Below are positions 12,281 to 24,529 of a stretch of DNA of 64,000 nucleotides, one piece after another. The translations under genes were made by a program, and so were the position numbers. This DNA is from Thunnus maccoyii (taxonomy: Eukaryota; Chordata; Actinopteri; Scombriformes; Scombridae): contig NC_056544.1 in NCBI RefSeq assembly GCF_910596095.1, positions 8,100,155 to 8,164,154 of the forward strand. The letters are read 5' to 3'. The notes under the pieces are model-generated. The model ran no database searches. It was not told the DNA's origin and worked only from the letters and a program-made list of their open reading frames with translations. Numbering within the stretch: the first letter of the stretch is position 1; each line of letters begins with the position of its first letter.

Positions 12281-14360
12281 ACAGAAACACAGTGAAATGC
12301 AAAAAGACAGCAACACCTACAACATGACTGATGGTGTGAAATGTTAAAACATCTGGTGTTTTAAACCAGTGGATCAAATGAATTTGTAGCAAGTCCATGT
12401 AGAGAAGAAGCCTAATTACTGTCATCACATGGGCCTCCACTTCTTAGTTATTATCCAGTGATTTCACTGTCAACCAATGACTGTAGTGACAGTCACTGGC
12501 TGACTGTTGCTGAAGGATGTTTAAACTACCTTATACTGTTATAATTTCTCTGCTGTCACTGCTGTCTATGTTGTTTTACTCCTCCAAGACCTCACCATCA
12601 CCACTGTCAAGGTTTATGTCTCCCCAGAGTTTATCTTTGAATGGCTGCAATTTATAGGTTTTAACCCCCATAAAATAATCTAATTAATAAGGTCAACTTC
12701 AAAGTTATTTAATAATGCATTCCTGTTTTTTCATCTGCTTGTAGTGACTTTGCTGACCAAAAAAATAATGAAAAATAAACTTTACACCACACTTGTCTTT
12801 AGGGAATGCATTGCATCCTCGATTTAAACTTGAAAAATGACAACCCAGACACTGAATGTATGCACAGTGTGAGCATACACGCACACATACTCTTATAAAG
12901 AGTATTTTATCCATTTTACAGGAGATAAACAGCAGATCAGCCTTGCTGAGCGGCTGCAAGCATTGCTCTATAAATCACATGGGTAAATGGTCTGTGTTTA
13001 AGGTTTAACCACTCCCCATTAGAGAGCCATGTATGGCTGTCAGCATGCTATTTATTAGGAACATTAAGCTATTTATATGTATATATTTATATATATAAAA
13101 AAATGATAGTATTACAGTGTGTTTGTGCGTTCTCTCCTCTTCACCTGACAGCATCTAGACTCCTCCTCACCCTCAGGATGATACATTGGAAATTTTGTTC
13201 CCCCCTTTAAACTGCACCAGACTTTGACATCTTTATTTTTACTGTATTTTCAATTAACTGAGGGAAGGAAGAGAAGTTGGGAGCTGTCTCCTGAGAGAGG
13301 AGGAGGAAGAAGAGGAGGAAGAAAAGGGAAAACGGAGGAGAGGAGATCTGAGATGGACTGCAGAGAGAGAGAGAGGACAGAGAAGAAGAGGAAGATGGAG
13401 AGGAAATGACGGATGGATGTGTGTTTGTGTGTCTGTGTGAGAGAGGAGAGAGGTATACAGAAAGAGAGAGAGAGAGATGTGTGTGAGGGCACCATTAAAG
13501 CCTTGTACTATAAATCTCTGACAGTGCGTGTGTGTGTGGAGATAACAGAGGGTTGTCTCTCTCCATTCTGGCTCTGTCAGAATGATGTATGCACCCCTTT
13601 CTTCTTCCTTGTGAAATATTAGAGGAGGGCCCTGTGTGTGATCTCAGCCCGCATGTGGCCAACATGTTTGGTAATTCCTCACCTCTTATCAGCGCTCACA
13701 TGAGGTATTGTACATGGGAGACTTGTGGCCGCCTGGGAAAAGAGGCAAAACGACCCAGAGACACACTCACACACATACAGATGACCACACCAGAATATGT
13801 ACAAAATGTGAAAGAAAGTCTGAGACAAGGGAGGAACAGGCAACAGCTGACAGTGACAGCTTTCTTGATCGAGGGCTACGTGCTTGACAGGTCTGATTGA
13901 TCACGTAACGGCGAGCACATTTCAGCGCTCGTGCTCTTCATTTAGCTGACAGCATTTTCTTTATGGCACCTTGTGTTATGGTATCATAATCATGCCCATG
14001 CTTCTGGAGCGCCCGAGGAATAAATCTTTATAATCTCTCCCGCACCACGTGACACACCAGGAGATGCAGCTGAGCTGTTGCAGCTGCTGAGGCCTCTCTG
14101 TATCCTTCACGGTGTTTCAAATGGCCGCCTCACCTGTCACTCAAATAACCTCATCCTTCAACTGCGTCATGGACGGAGAAAGAGGGACAGAGAGACATAG
14201 AGGAGGAGGAGAGAAACGAGAGAGAGGGTGTGTTCCTCCTCGGGTGCCACCTCGCCATCTTCCTTGTCAACCCTGGGGTCTAGTGAGCGATGGCATGCCA
14301 AATACAAACTTTAACAGACAAATATAAACATTTCAGAGCACCTAAAACATGGTATTTCTC
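12281..14360. other. Intergenic, purine-rich stretch
   Basis: Between about 13259 and 13490 the + strand is strongly purine-rich (GAGAGA, GGAGGAAGAAGAGG). Otherwise unassigned; no gene supported. Confidence 0.5.
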
Positions 14361-14870
14361 TTTAAAGCTGCACTAATCGACATTTTTATATAAGCAATGT
14401 ATGAAATGACTATATGTGATGTGAAAGGGATCACTCATAATTACAAACCCACAGTGAATTATCACCGCTCATTGTTTTGGTTTTTGCTGCTTTCATGATA
14501 CTAGTTTCCAGGCACAGCAGGCAGATGTTTTTAGCTAAATTGACTGTGCACTATGGGCCAAATGGTAGACAGACATGGCTGGTGACTAGCTGGTGAACAT
14601 ATTGGGGTATTTAGCAGCTAAAGAACAACATATTTACCTCATGAGTTGGTGGAGACCAAAACAGAGATAAAATCAGTGTTAATACTGAGCTTACTTTCAT
14701 CAGATGACCAAAAATATGACTCCAACTGGCTGCAAATGTTGCTCCGTGTCTGCTGGATGTGTGTAAAAAGGGAAGTAACATAACATCTTAATAAGGTGAT
14801 AATATGTTGTGTTTACAGCTTGTTCTGCTGCCACCAAGTTGCCAAAAACATCAATTAATGCAGCTTTAAA
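14361..14870. mobile_element. MITE, about 510 bp, with terminal inverted repeats
   Basis: Left end TTTAAAGCTGCACTAATCGA and right end TCAATTAATGCAGCTTTAAA pair as inverted repeats with two or three mismatches, extending into CATTTTT / AAAAACA. The interior is non-coding, with CCAGGCACAGCAGGCAGATG and TGGCTGGTGACTAGCTGGTG. A non-autonomous DNA transposon of unnamed family. Confidence 0.7.
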
Positions 14871-17134
14871 ATGAAATATTTATTCATTCATCCGAGTTAA
14901 AGTTAGAGTTGAGAACAAATCATGCTTGGTTGGGACTGTATGGGTATGGTTTGATCACGTTTGACTGACTGTGGTGTCTCCATGGTAACATAAAGAGGCC
15001 ACTCAAAGCTGTCAACTGATTCTGAGAGCACAAACAAAACAGAAATATAGAAATCTCTCCTGTGAATTAACCAGTATGGTTCAACTTTTGGCAGATAGTA
15101 GTATGTTCATGAAGGACCCCAATACTTTAAGTAAGAAGTTTATTGAAAAAAAGGTTTTAAGAGTCTTTAAGGATGTGTGTATTTGTGTGTGACAGAGAGA
15201 CATATAGAGAGACATTGGAGGAGAGATTGCAAAGGAAAAGTCAACCAATTCTACATGTTCTTGTTTTTTTTCTCTAAGGAAGGTATTAAACCAGCTTTGT
15301 GGATCTTTGTATCAGGATCTGGTTTATGAGGCATCCCGCTCTGCTAAGCCACCTTACATTTAACGGCACCTTTATACCCTTAAACCAAATTTTGCCACTT
15401 TTAAAGGGTTCTCTCACACTTTCAGATGGTGTGAATATGTGTGTCTTTTTATGGCTAATAGCTTTTTACAATTATATTTTTGAAAGGTGCTAATCTGTTT
15501 AACTGCTCTGCTCAGAGCATCTTGGTCAGCACATCAGCCTGCACAAGTTGCACAAGTTTTCTGTTTTTAGCACAATTATCCGTACAGATTAATTGATTTA
15601 ATTCATTTTCTGATCGCAAGACTTACTGTGTTTTTAATTCTGGACATCAAGTCCCCTCATAAGTTAACGCTCCGATGATGAGCCCATGTTGGGGGCTCAA
15701 TGACTGCACACATTAACAGGCTAATCCCTGAAAATATCTTCCTCTATGGATGGACGGCCAGCAGAAATGACAGAGGCAGAAAATGAAGTGAGGAAAAGGT
15801 AAAAGTGGGAGGCAGATGGATGGAACGGAAGGAAGAGGTGGAACGGAAAACCCGCCGAAAAGGGCGATGAGTGAGGGAGAGACAGAGATGGAGTGAGGAA
15901 AGAAAATGAAGAAATACAGAGTTGATGAGTGAGGAAATGAGGAATGAGGCTGAAAGAGAGACAGATGGGCCGGCTCCATCAATGAGCTGTGTGGCAGAGA
16001 ACTGGAAAGAATAAATGAAGGAGTTCTCACAAAGCCAAAGATGATGATGATGATTATGATGATGATGACATGCAGACACACATACACACACATAATATAA
16101 AGTGCCCAGCGGCTGAAGTCATCCTGTTGAATAGATTTCAGATTATATGCAAAGCACATGTAAATGAATATTAGCAGTAAAACCCTATGGCTCCTTTTAC
16201 GAGGACACAAACAAGAGAGTGATTCAATAGAGCAAATACAGTAAATTGATGTGTCACTGTGTGTGCGTGTGGGTGTCTAAAATGAGGGATGGACAGAACA
16301 GAGAGGTGTGGACTGTTTCCGAGAACTGAGGTCCTTTTATATATTTTCTTGTAGTTCCAGTCTTATGAGCTGTTTGAGAGCAGACACTCAATGGCAAATG
16401 TTGGTGACGTGCACAAAGGTTGATCTTGGCTCAAAGTATCAGACAGATGCGGTTTAGTTATATGAGAAATATTTCGATCACTAAGTTGCCAGAAATCTTA
16501 AGCAAACAACTTATTTTTAGTTTGGATGAACATGATTACCAAACTAGGAAAGGCTACATTACCACAACATGTGAACAAAAGCGTTAAAAAAAGACTGCAA
16601 TGTATAGAGTCATCATGATAATTAATCATCTCCTGCCTTAATCTCTCTCCTCGTAGGTTTTTAATTTGACTTAGATATAAAGCAAATTTAGGTATTATAT
16701 GAATCCCATATATGAACAGTTCTACATTACTGTTCGGGAGCCTGACCAGAGTGTCAAGGAAGGTGAGGTGAGGAGGCAGACTCAGACTTATTGAATGATT
16801 AAAAAAATGTCAATATTACTCTGACCAGTGTAACAAAAAACAAAACAAAACAAAATTTCTCTTCAGAAAATGAAATGAAAATAAGCTAATCAAACTTGGC
16901 TTAATCTTGTTTAACTCAGGAAAATGCAGGAAAAAAGTAACATTCCTCTTAAATAGGCCCTCTAATCTATCTAGGCAGAACCATATTTCTCGCAAGGGTG
17001 TCCCTTCCCTTATACCAACAACTGGTGTATGATAGTGTCACTTGTACCAGTTAACATTGACATCTAAATGTCACTAGTTAACACACAAAGTATCTTTACA
17101 CTTCAGTTTTTGTTCAGATTAAACAAATGAAACA
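14871..17134. other. Intergenic, no gene recognised
   Basis: Includes a (GAT)n run at about 16038-16070. The longest open frame here (15713-16210, minus) lies over T/C-rich low-complexity sequence and is not credible as a gene. Confidence 0.5.
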
Positions 17135-17277
17135 AAACAGACAGTTAGGCTAGCTGCTTTCCCCTGCATATAGATTAGTGCTAAGCTAAATTAAGCTAAC
17201 TGGCTGCCAGCTTTAGCTTCATATTTACCTTACAAGCAAAAAAGCCAATAAGCATATTTCCCAAAATGTCAAACTAA
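17135..17277 (+). repeat. Interspersed repeat, GCTAGCTGTTTCCCCC family, copy 2
   Basis: Shares AGGCTAGCTG.TTTCCCC and AAGCTAACTGGCTGCCAGC with the copy at 2436-2645 and ends with AGCATATTTCCCAAAATGTC, typical of the same family's right end. The two copies lie in the same orientation. Confidence 0.6.
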
Positions 17278-18001
17278 CAGAAGAGGTAGTTCAATCTTAT
17301 ATTGTCTGTCGAGTATTTCATATTGGAGCTATTTTTGTGGTGTTTATTCGTTGGTCTGTTTGTTTTTTTCTTTCAATTTTTCTGGTTTTGCATGTTGTGA
17401 TTTGGTGGTGGTCGAAGTGAGTTGTCTGTGAATGTGGTGTGTGTCCCTGTAGGAAAAGCACAGGTGTAAATAATAAAATTCATCATTGCTGTATTCCACT
17501 TGAATAAAACAGAGCCATCATTAATGTTATTAGTTACACCTGTATTTATCCTATGATAAGTCCAAACATCTGCTGTGAAAAGGACTTATAGCTTCTGTTT
17601 CGATGGACCCTAAAAATTAAAATGAAACGAAATGGCAAATTTTGGAATGTCCTCAATAAAGATACATGTCCTCTCTGTAAATAACATCCACAATCCACAC
17701 AATGTTCAGTTCTGAAATTTAAACACTGACAGTGGCATCCAGGAGCAGCTTGTGATCCAGATCTTTATTTATGTTGATTTGTGACTCACAGTTACATCAC
17801 ACACATTAATTAGCCTTACTTGACCCTCATACCGGAAAAGTGGAAGTTTGTCCAACAAATAAATCAATACTTTTAACATCTCTTTTGTCCTGTTATGTAG
17901 CCGGTTTGTGACGTAAGCACCTGGCATTTGGTAACCCTCCTATACCTCTCTCTGTTACACAAGATCCACACATCCATCCATCCATCCATACACACATACG
18001 C

Positions 18002-18035
<34 letters not shown>

Positions 18036-18604
18036 CCATAATGGAGCAATTATCCTCTCCAGCTCCGATCTGCTCCTCTGATTGTAATTTGCATTTATTA
18101 TTAGCCTTCAGCCTGCCAGAGGCTGTGAGGCGTGAGGATGGATCGTCATACACCACATCACACTGATAGACCTGCACAGATGCTTCATAAACACGTGTGC
18201 CTGAGGACACAGTAACATGAGCATCAATGTGCCACATATATATATAAACATATGGCAAAAAAGAACTGCACACCCACATACATGCGCCTCAAATGAAGTC
18301 ATTATGACAACATGATGTTGCTTCGTTTTGTTAATGCTGATCCTTATTAATAATACCACAGTGGGAACAGTATGTTCAGCGCCGTTCCATCACAGCAATA
18401 CATGCTTCACATTACACATTTTGATGTCCTGAAGGACTGTGATGTGTCTCCTTGTCCCTTTTCCTGCTCTGGGCTCTCTTTTGCTGTCAAGATGGCCTCA
18501 GGGCTCATCACATGGAAATTTGTGAGGAGAGTCTCTCAAGGCACATACAGTAGCCTACACAGTCAACCTGCCAGCACACTAATAGATGTGCATGCTGGCA
18601 CTCA

Positions 18605-18638
<34 letters not shown>

Positions 18639-18770
18639 GTCTCACACATGCACACAAAGAGAATATGCGGAGGATCACTGAAGTGTGAAATGATTCTGTT
18701 ATGTCGTCTGTGTGGAATATATTTCCCCATCAACCTTCTATGGCAGGTGGGCTTGTGTGTGCATGATGTT

Positions 18771-18819
<49 letters not shown>

Positions 18820-19266
18820 AATTTGTGGCTCTCTCTGTCTGTCTGTTGTTTGGCAGGGAGGAAGGGGGGCTCCATTAAAACAAGGTGACAGTGTCAGAGC
18901 AGCTTTTGTAGCTCATGTCCCTCATTGGTGTTGTGCATTTGACATCAAGAGACTCATTTGCTAAAATCACAAATCTTACATCACTTATTGGGTGAGTGCA
19001 GATTGATCTGCATGCACATTTAACAGTCCAAACTAACCTAACCTTTTTTCCAAACAGTACCTCAAACGCTGCCAGAAAATGTACCAGCCTGTCAATCATG
19101 TGCTAATTTAGGCTCTGTGGGAAGTCTGACTCTTCGGCCTGTCAGTCTGACAGTTTATATCTTCCTGAGATTTTAAGACAACCGTGAAACACAACAGCCA
19201 AGTGCTGAACAGACCTGGACCTATTAACCACACACACAATACCTTCATTCGCTTTTCCTCTCTCTG

Positions 19267-19299
<33 letters not shown>

Positions 19300-19909
19300 T
19301 TTGAGACTGAGGGCAGCTCTTTCGATGTATGCACAGCTAATGTAGCAGTTACAGCTACTTATTGGATGAAATATGGCTGGCATGGAGGGTGGACAGACAC
19401 AGCTATGTGTTAGAGGAGACTGGGAAAAAAGCCTTAAAAGGATCTCATTTCTTAGTTAAGACACTATAAACATTACTTTAGGTCCGTAGAGTTGCTTTTT
19501 TGGTAGTATTATTAATTCTCAAACAAAGCAGCCAATACAACTTTGTGCTGCTGTTGCAAACTGAAGGGGAAATCAACTGCAGCAGCATATTGATATTAAC
19601 AAGTAATGATGTTTCATAAAATAATTAGATGAATGGTACGACAAACTTTTTTATAACCTGTATATAATAGGCAAATTAACAACCTTTAGGTCTACAGCAA
19701 GCAGAAACACATTATTACTTATTCAAAATGAAAAACAACTACGTCAAATATTATAATACACTATTACATTCATCAGATGTCATGGTCTCCATTCTGTGTG
19801 CGCTCTAAAAGTCACGGGTCAAACTGTAGACCGTCTGTGAGCTGCTTATTGTATATAGTTGCAATATTTCCGGCAGCACTTGAAGGCAGCATTAAATCGG
19901 CGTTGCCCC
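17278..19909. other. Intergenic, microsatellite-dense
   Basis: Four CA/TG arrays and a (CATC)n run near 17970-17990. No gene supported before the erich2 promoter. Confidence 0.5.
18003..18034. repeat. (CA)n microsatellite, with further arrays nearby
   Basis: CA array. Others in the same interval lie at 18606-18635 (CA), 18774-18818 (TG, 45 bp) and 19269-19298 (CA). These four arrays within 1.3 kb make the region upstream of erich2 unusually microsatellite-dense. Confidence 0.9.
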
Positions 19910-19952
19910 GTTGTTATGGTAACGAGTGTTTACCTCCCGGTTGCGTGGCAAC
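19910..19952 (+). promoter_or_regulatory. Two tandem X-box (RFX-type) palindromes upstream of erich2
   Basis: GTTGTTATGGTAAC (19910-19923) and GTTGCGTGGCAAC (19940-19952) are imperfect inverted repeats of the form GTTRYY-N(1-3)-RGYAAC, bound by RFX factors at ciliary promoters. They lie 17 bp apart and about 120-165 bp upstream of the proposed erich2 start codon, a usual distance for X-boxes. The motifs are seen directly; RFX control is inferred. Confidence 0.55.
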
Positions 19953-20073
19953 CATCGTCTGTTTTCCTAGCTTAGCAAACTGTAGAACGAGAAAACCTAA
20001 CCGAACATTGCGGGGCAGTTTCAAAATTTCAAAAAAATTAGGACATAAAGTTGCATTCACTTTATCTTCCTCC

Positions 20074-22789
20074 ATGAGCAGGTGAGCCAGGTGGAGCCTA
20101 TTGACGTTAGCTGACGTTAGTTCACAAAACAGTTAATGAAGGCTTAAAAGTTATGCAACTTGAGCTAACTGCTAATGTACCAGAGTAACGTTAATTAACG
20201 CTAACTATGCAGAAGTATAAAATGATAGCTACAAAGCAGTATATTCCTGTACCAGCACTGTTGTTTCAGCATGTCTAAAATACATGAATGCTTAAGCTAG
20301 GTAGCTACATTCAAACAGACCTTAAGTGTTACATGAAATGAAACTGTATTAGAATAAATTTAAAATAGTCTTAATGAGGATATTGTATGACTATCACACA
20401 ATCCCTATTGAGACATTATATAATCACTATAATCACGGTGGAGTGTCACAGGCAAAGGACCTGTAGGAATATTAGTTCCTATAGCTAAATTAGGAATTTT
20501 ATAATCCTGCTAATTAATTCAGTTGCAATGACAATGCTTTAAATACTGTCTCTACTGCAATTTGATGTCTAGGTTAGAGTGTTTGGGGAAGTCCACCAGT
20601 TCACAGAAACAGGTAAAAACTGTATAAAATTCACTGAACTGTGTTGTATTTCATCACAACACTCTGCTTTTCTATCTACATTATGCTGGTTTTCTTATGG
20701 ATTGTGTTCAGTGTTGCCCTTTGCAGCTCTTGAGCGCGATTCATACTGCTTTGAGTGGGTCACACATCATCCATGATTGTGCCGTTGCTACTGTACATGT
20801 CTCAATAAACATTGAGTTCTAATTAAGGTGTCGTTTTGATCTCTCCACCTGGATGTAGTTGGCAGTAGAAGTCGCCTCTGCTGATGCTGAGACCTGCAAA
20901 CCCAATGGTAAGAGAAGTAATTCAGACTTCAGCTCAGTGCACAAAATATTTTAGTGCACTATATTTCTGTTTGAAAGACTAAAATTAGACAGGATTTCAC
21001 TTGATTTGCACCAGGAGCTTCTGACGGTCATTAGTGTCTCATTGCAAGCTGGTATTCTGATTATGTTCTAGACACAGCAGAGGAAAAGACAGTCACTGAT
21101 AAACCTCAGTAAGTCCCATTTTAGTAAACACAAGCTTCTGTCATGATGAGCCGTAACACACTCATCCAGTACTTTATTTTTGCTCCCAGCAGGAGTCTTC
21201 CTGCCCATGCACTGCCTCATTCTGTACAGGTGGGTATTTTGAGATAAATTACAACAAGATTGGATTGGACTGGATTGACAATAAAAGAAACATAACTTAG
21301 TTCTACATAGTTTACTTTAAATTTATGTCAATTTTAAGGTTTCTTGCCAGGAGAGTCAAAGGTTTGGATCTGTGAGTGGGGAAGTGCTGAAGACAGAAGG
21401 TTTGTGGAGTGTGGAGGTGGTGGAGATTGAAAAAAAAAACTAATCTCACCAGCACTGTTTCACATCATGTTCAACAATTATAGTAGTAGAGAGCAGCCTT
21501 GAAAGACCAGAATGCATTGTGACCACAGAACATGTATGGAGCCCCAAAGTCTGAAAGATAATATTTTTAATCTTGTGCATACAAAATATTAGATCCCTCT
21601 TGTTCGCACAAGATAACAAGTAGATAATGGCTTGTGTTCTGAAATGTAATGGAGTTGAAGTATAAAATAAAATAAAAATATAACTCCTAATAAAATAACT
21701 CCTCCTATCTCAAGAGTCTCTTTGTTATGTCGCCTTATCATGTCTTGAGACACTGTTATGTTTACAACATTTTATCACTGGACAGTTTGTTCTGTTCACA
21801 CTGGATTAACATAAAATATTGCTATCTATTGTGCCAAGACACGCATTTTTAAATCCATGCAATGGTTTCAAAGCTGAATCAATTCTTTGTGTGTCTGTGG
21901 TTCTCTTTAGGGTGCTCACCAAAGGAATCCATCAACACAACACCAAGGTGTGTACTCGGAGTTCACGTAGTAGGTGATCATACCAAGAAAACATCCCCCA
22001 GTGTCCAGGTTTTAATTCTTAAATGTGATTTCAGGGTTGAAGAACAAGCACAGTCGACTGTGGCGCTTGATGAAGAGCTGAAAAGGAAATACTTGAGGAA
22101 AGCACATTCCCCAGACTCAGCAGTAACAGGTAGGTTGGTGTAAAACAAACTCAAAATGCAAGTAGATAGAAAAAAACTTATAAACTTAAAGAGTGAGTTT
22201 GTTTGACAGTAATGATGATCATGATGATGATAACGATATCCAGGAGAAACGATGCATGCTCCTCCACCAATTGAGCCCCTCCCAACACGTGGGGAGACAA
22301 ATGGGGAGGAAGAACAGACTGAAGTGGAGGATGATGGAGATGAAGAACTGAAGGCTCCAGTGGAGCTGATGATTAAGGTAAAGTGACTGATCATCATCAA
22401 TGATTCCAAACTTCGTGCTCTGTTGTGTTCAGTGTTTTATTTCAGATCCATAAAATATTTTTCATGCTTAGTTTTAGTCAAAGTTTACTTTTAGTCAATT
22501 TGAATAAACTGTACTTGATTGGGAGAAATTGAGGATGTATGGTTTCAGTTCTTCAGAGCTGTGATGGACAGAGACTTCCAGCTGGCCAGCAGACTGTGTC
22601 AGATGAGTATGTGTTCTGCATCCATCAACTGTTTGTCTGTCAATCCATAAGTCAGCCACCAGAAAAGGCAGCCAATGGTGTCTCTTCTCTCCTCGTTCCA
22701 GTTCTTATCTATGAACCAGAGAATCCTGAGGCCTCCGAGTTCCTCCCGCTGATCCAAAAGAGGCTGCTGGAAGGTGAGAGTCCTCCGCC

Positions 22790-22834
<45 letters not shown>

Positions 22835-23128
22835 ATATACTTGTGCTGGAAGTTCCCGAACACACTTGTGTCATTCCTTGTTCCATTAGAGCAAGAGACG
22901 GAGCAGAGCAACAACAAAGATAATGATGAGGATGATAATGAAGATGATGATGATGATGATGATGACTCTGAAAGTGATGAGGAATCATCTGCGAGCTCAA
23001 GCTGCTCATCTTCCTCCTCCTCCTCCTCCTCACCATCAGATGATGATGATGATGATGAAGAAGAAGAAGAAGAAGAAAAGCAAGTAAACAGACACAAGCT
23101 GTGCCCCCCTTCTCATGTTTCCCCCTAA
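20074..23128 (+). CDS. erich2: Glutamate-rich protein 2 (Erich2), 12-exon model, 285 aa
   Basis: Coding exons: 20074-20081, 20573-20612, 20859-20907, 21072-21108, 21190-21229, 21351-21399, 21911-21947, 22035-22129, 22244-22377, 22549-22606, 22702-22773, 22890-23128. All introns are GT-AG and all phases agree (858 nt with stop TAA). Identification rests on the conserved segment over exons 9-11 (about residues 155-205), where APVELM, FFRAVMDRDF and ILIYEPENPEA match vertebrate ERICH2 as I know it. Residues 1-150 are low-complexity and not recognisable. The tail after residue 207 is an Asp/Glu and Ser run ending in TAA. There is no signal peptide or membrane segment. The molecular function of the family is not established. 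The position directly upstream of gad1 on the same strand fits human synteny. Exons 9-12 are firm. Exon 1 (8 coding nt) and exons 2-7 rest only on splice signals and open phase; exon 6 has a weak donor, exon 9 a poor polypyrimidine tract, and exon 5 a CAGCAG alternative acceptor. Confidence 0.75.
22794..22829. repeat. (CA)n microsatellite in erich2 intron 11
   Basis: A 36-bp array that takes up a third of the 116-bp intron between exons 11 and 12 (22774-22889). Confidence 0.9.
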
Positions 23129-23289
23129 ATCTATTATATTAATACAACAGAAGCTATGTTTGTTACTATCAACAGAACATTTTCTTTCCTTTGGAAAATA
23201 TGTATTTAAATCCACAAAGCTCATTTGCACAGTAGCAGCCTTCATGCATTTTGTTGACAATTATGTATTATTTTCATTTTTCACCTCCA

Positions 23290-23295
23290 AATAAA
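23290..23295 (+). promoter_or_regulatory. Poly(A) signal AATAAA of erich2
   Basis: First AATAAA after the proposed erich2 stop, giving a 3' UTR of roughly 180 nt. Transcript end would lie near 23305-23320. Confidence 0.5.
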
Positions 23296-23320
23296 TTTAT
23301 TGTGAACAAAGATGATGCCC

Positions 23321-24529
23321 TTGATTCCTGAAAACACATCACTTGGGAATACATGGTCATTAATATATGACACTGAACCTCTGCTGACTTAGATACATCA
23401 CCTATACACCTGTAGAAGAAACCTCGTTATAGCATGGATACAATAAAAGCGATGCACTTTACCAGTTACAAATAAATCTACAAGACTCATATCCATCAAT
23501 AAGTCTGTTCAGTTGATATCATGAGAGACAATAGTAACAAAAACAATAGATTTAGCATGTTTTGCATACATTTTGATTGCTATTTGTGAGGTCCAATTGG
23601 CAATGATATTCAAAACTGAATCATTTCTTATTTGCACAAAACATTTAAAGTATGCAGATTTTTTTGTCTGTACTAACTGTAAAAACAATAAGACAATTAG
23701 TATTGAATACACTATATACAGTAGTTATGTACTGTAGTATTGATTTCCCACTCACCATATACAACAAGCTACTGTTTAGCATTATATTAGCTGACAAATG
23801 TTTAATGTTATTGTAAAGTTGGATCCTATTTTTTCCACACCTTGCTAATGTTAAAATGCTAATGTTAGCTACAGTGTCCTTATAAAACACTGAAGATACA
23901 TTTATATCTTCCCAGTAATACCTTAACATTTCACTCTTTGTGTGGCTTTCTTGGATTTTTAACTCACTTTTTTTTTTTTACATAGAAGATACTATCACCT
24001 TCTTATTCTCAATGAAAAGTAAAGTGAAAGTAGCCAATTTGTTTATACATTTGTGGTAGAAAAGGAAATGACAACTTTGCAAAATATGAGTGGTTTAAGT
24101 AAAAGAAGGTGATACATTTTTGTGTTGTTTCAAAATAATTTTCAAATAGGTATGTAGACGTAGGTGGAAACAGGCCTTTCTCACAGAAGACATCTTGATA
24201 TGTCGAAATGCCACATTATGGTATGTCAAAACAGAAAAACTACATATGGAACATTATATAATGTTAAGTTTAGCAGTTATAATGCACCGCAGGCTTATTG
24301 GCATGGCTTACTGAGACACTTGAACTGAGCCATTACTTATGTAACTGCACCTGTGCTTTGTCTATGTGAAAATTCCATTTGTCTGCTGTGAAACAGGTCC
24401 AGACAACACTGGAACTGCAGGCTGTTAGCAATCTTGCTCGCTGCGTTATCTACAAATGAAATCGACTTGCTTTGAACAAGTGCATGCAATGAATGAATTA
24501 TTGTAGTTTTACTAGACTAGACTAGAATA
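23321..24529. other. Intergenic between erich2 and the nested MITE
   Basis: AT-rich, no recognisable gene or element. Confidence 0.5.

Noticed and set aside
13259..13490. Arg/Glu-rich open frame (GRRGGRKGKTEERRSE)
   Set aside because: Arises from a purine-rich GGAGGAAGA tract, with no homology or splice support.
15713..16210. 165-codon minus-strand open frame
   Set aside because: Translates to Ser/Leu/Phe/Pro-rich low-complexity sequence from a purine-rich + strand; no domain, no splice context and no coding signature.
22599..23097. Antisense open frames of 130-145 codons over erich2 exons 10-12
   Set aside because: They mirror the trinucleotide and CA repeats of erich2 exons (His and Ser runs) and do not follow any splice logic.
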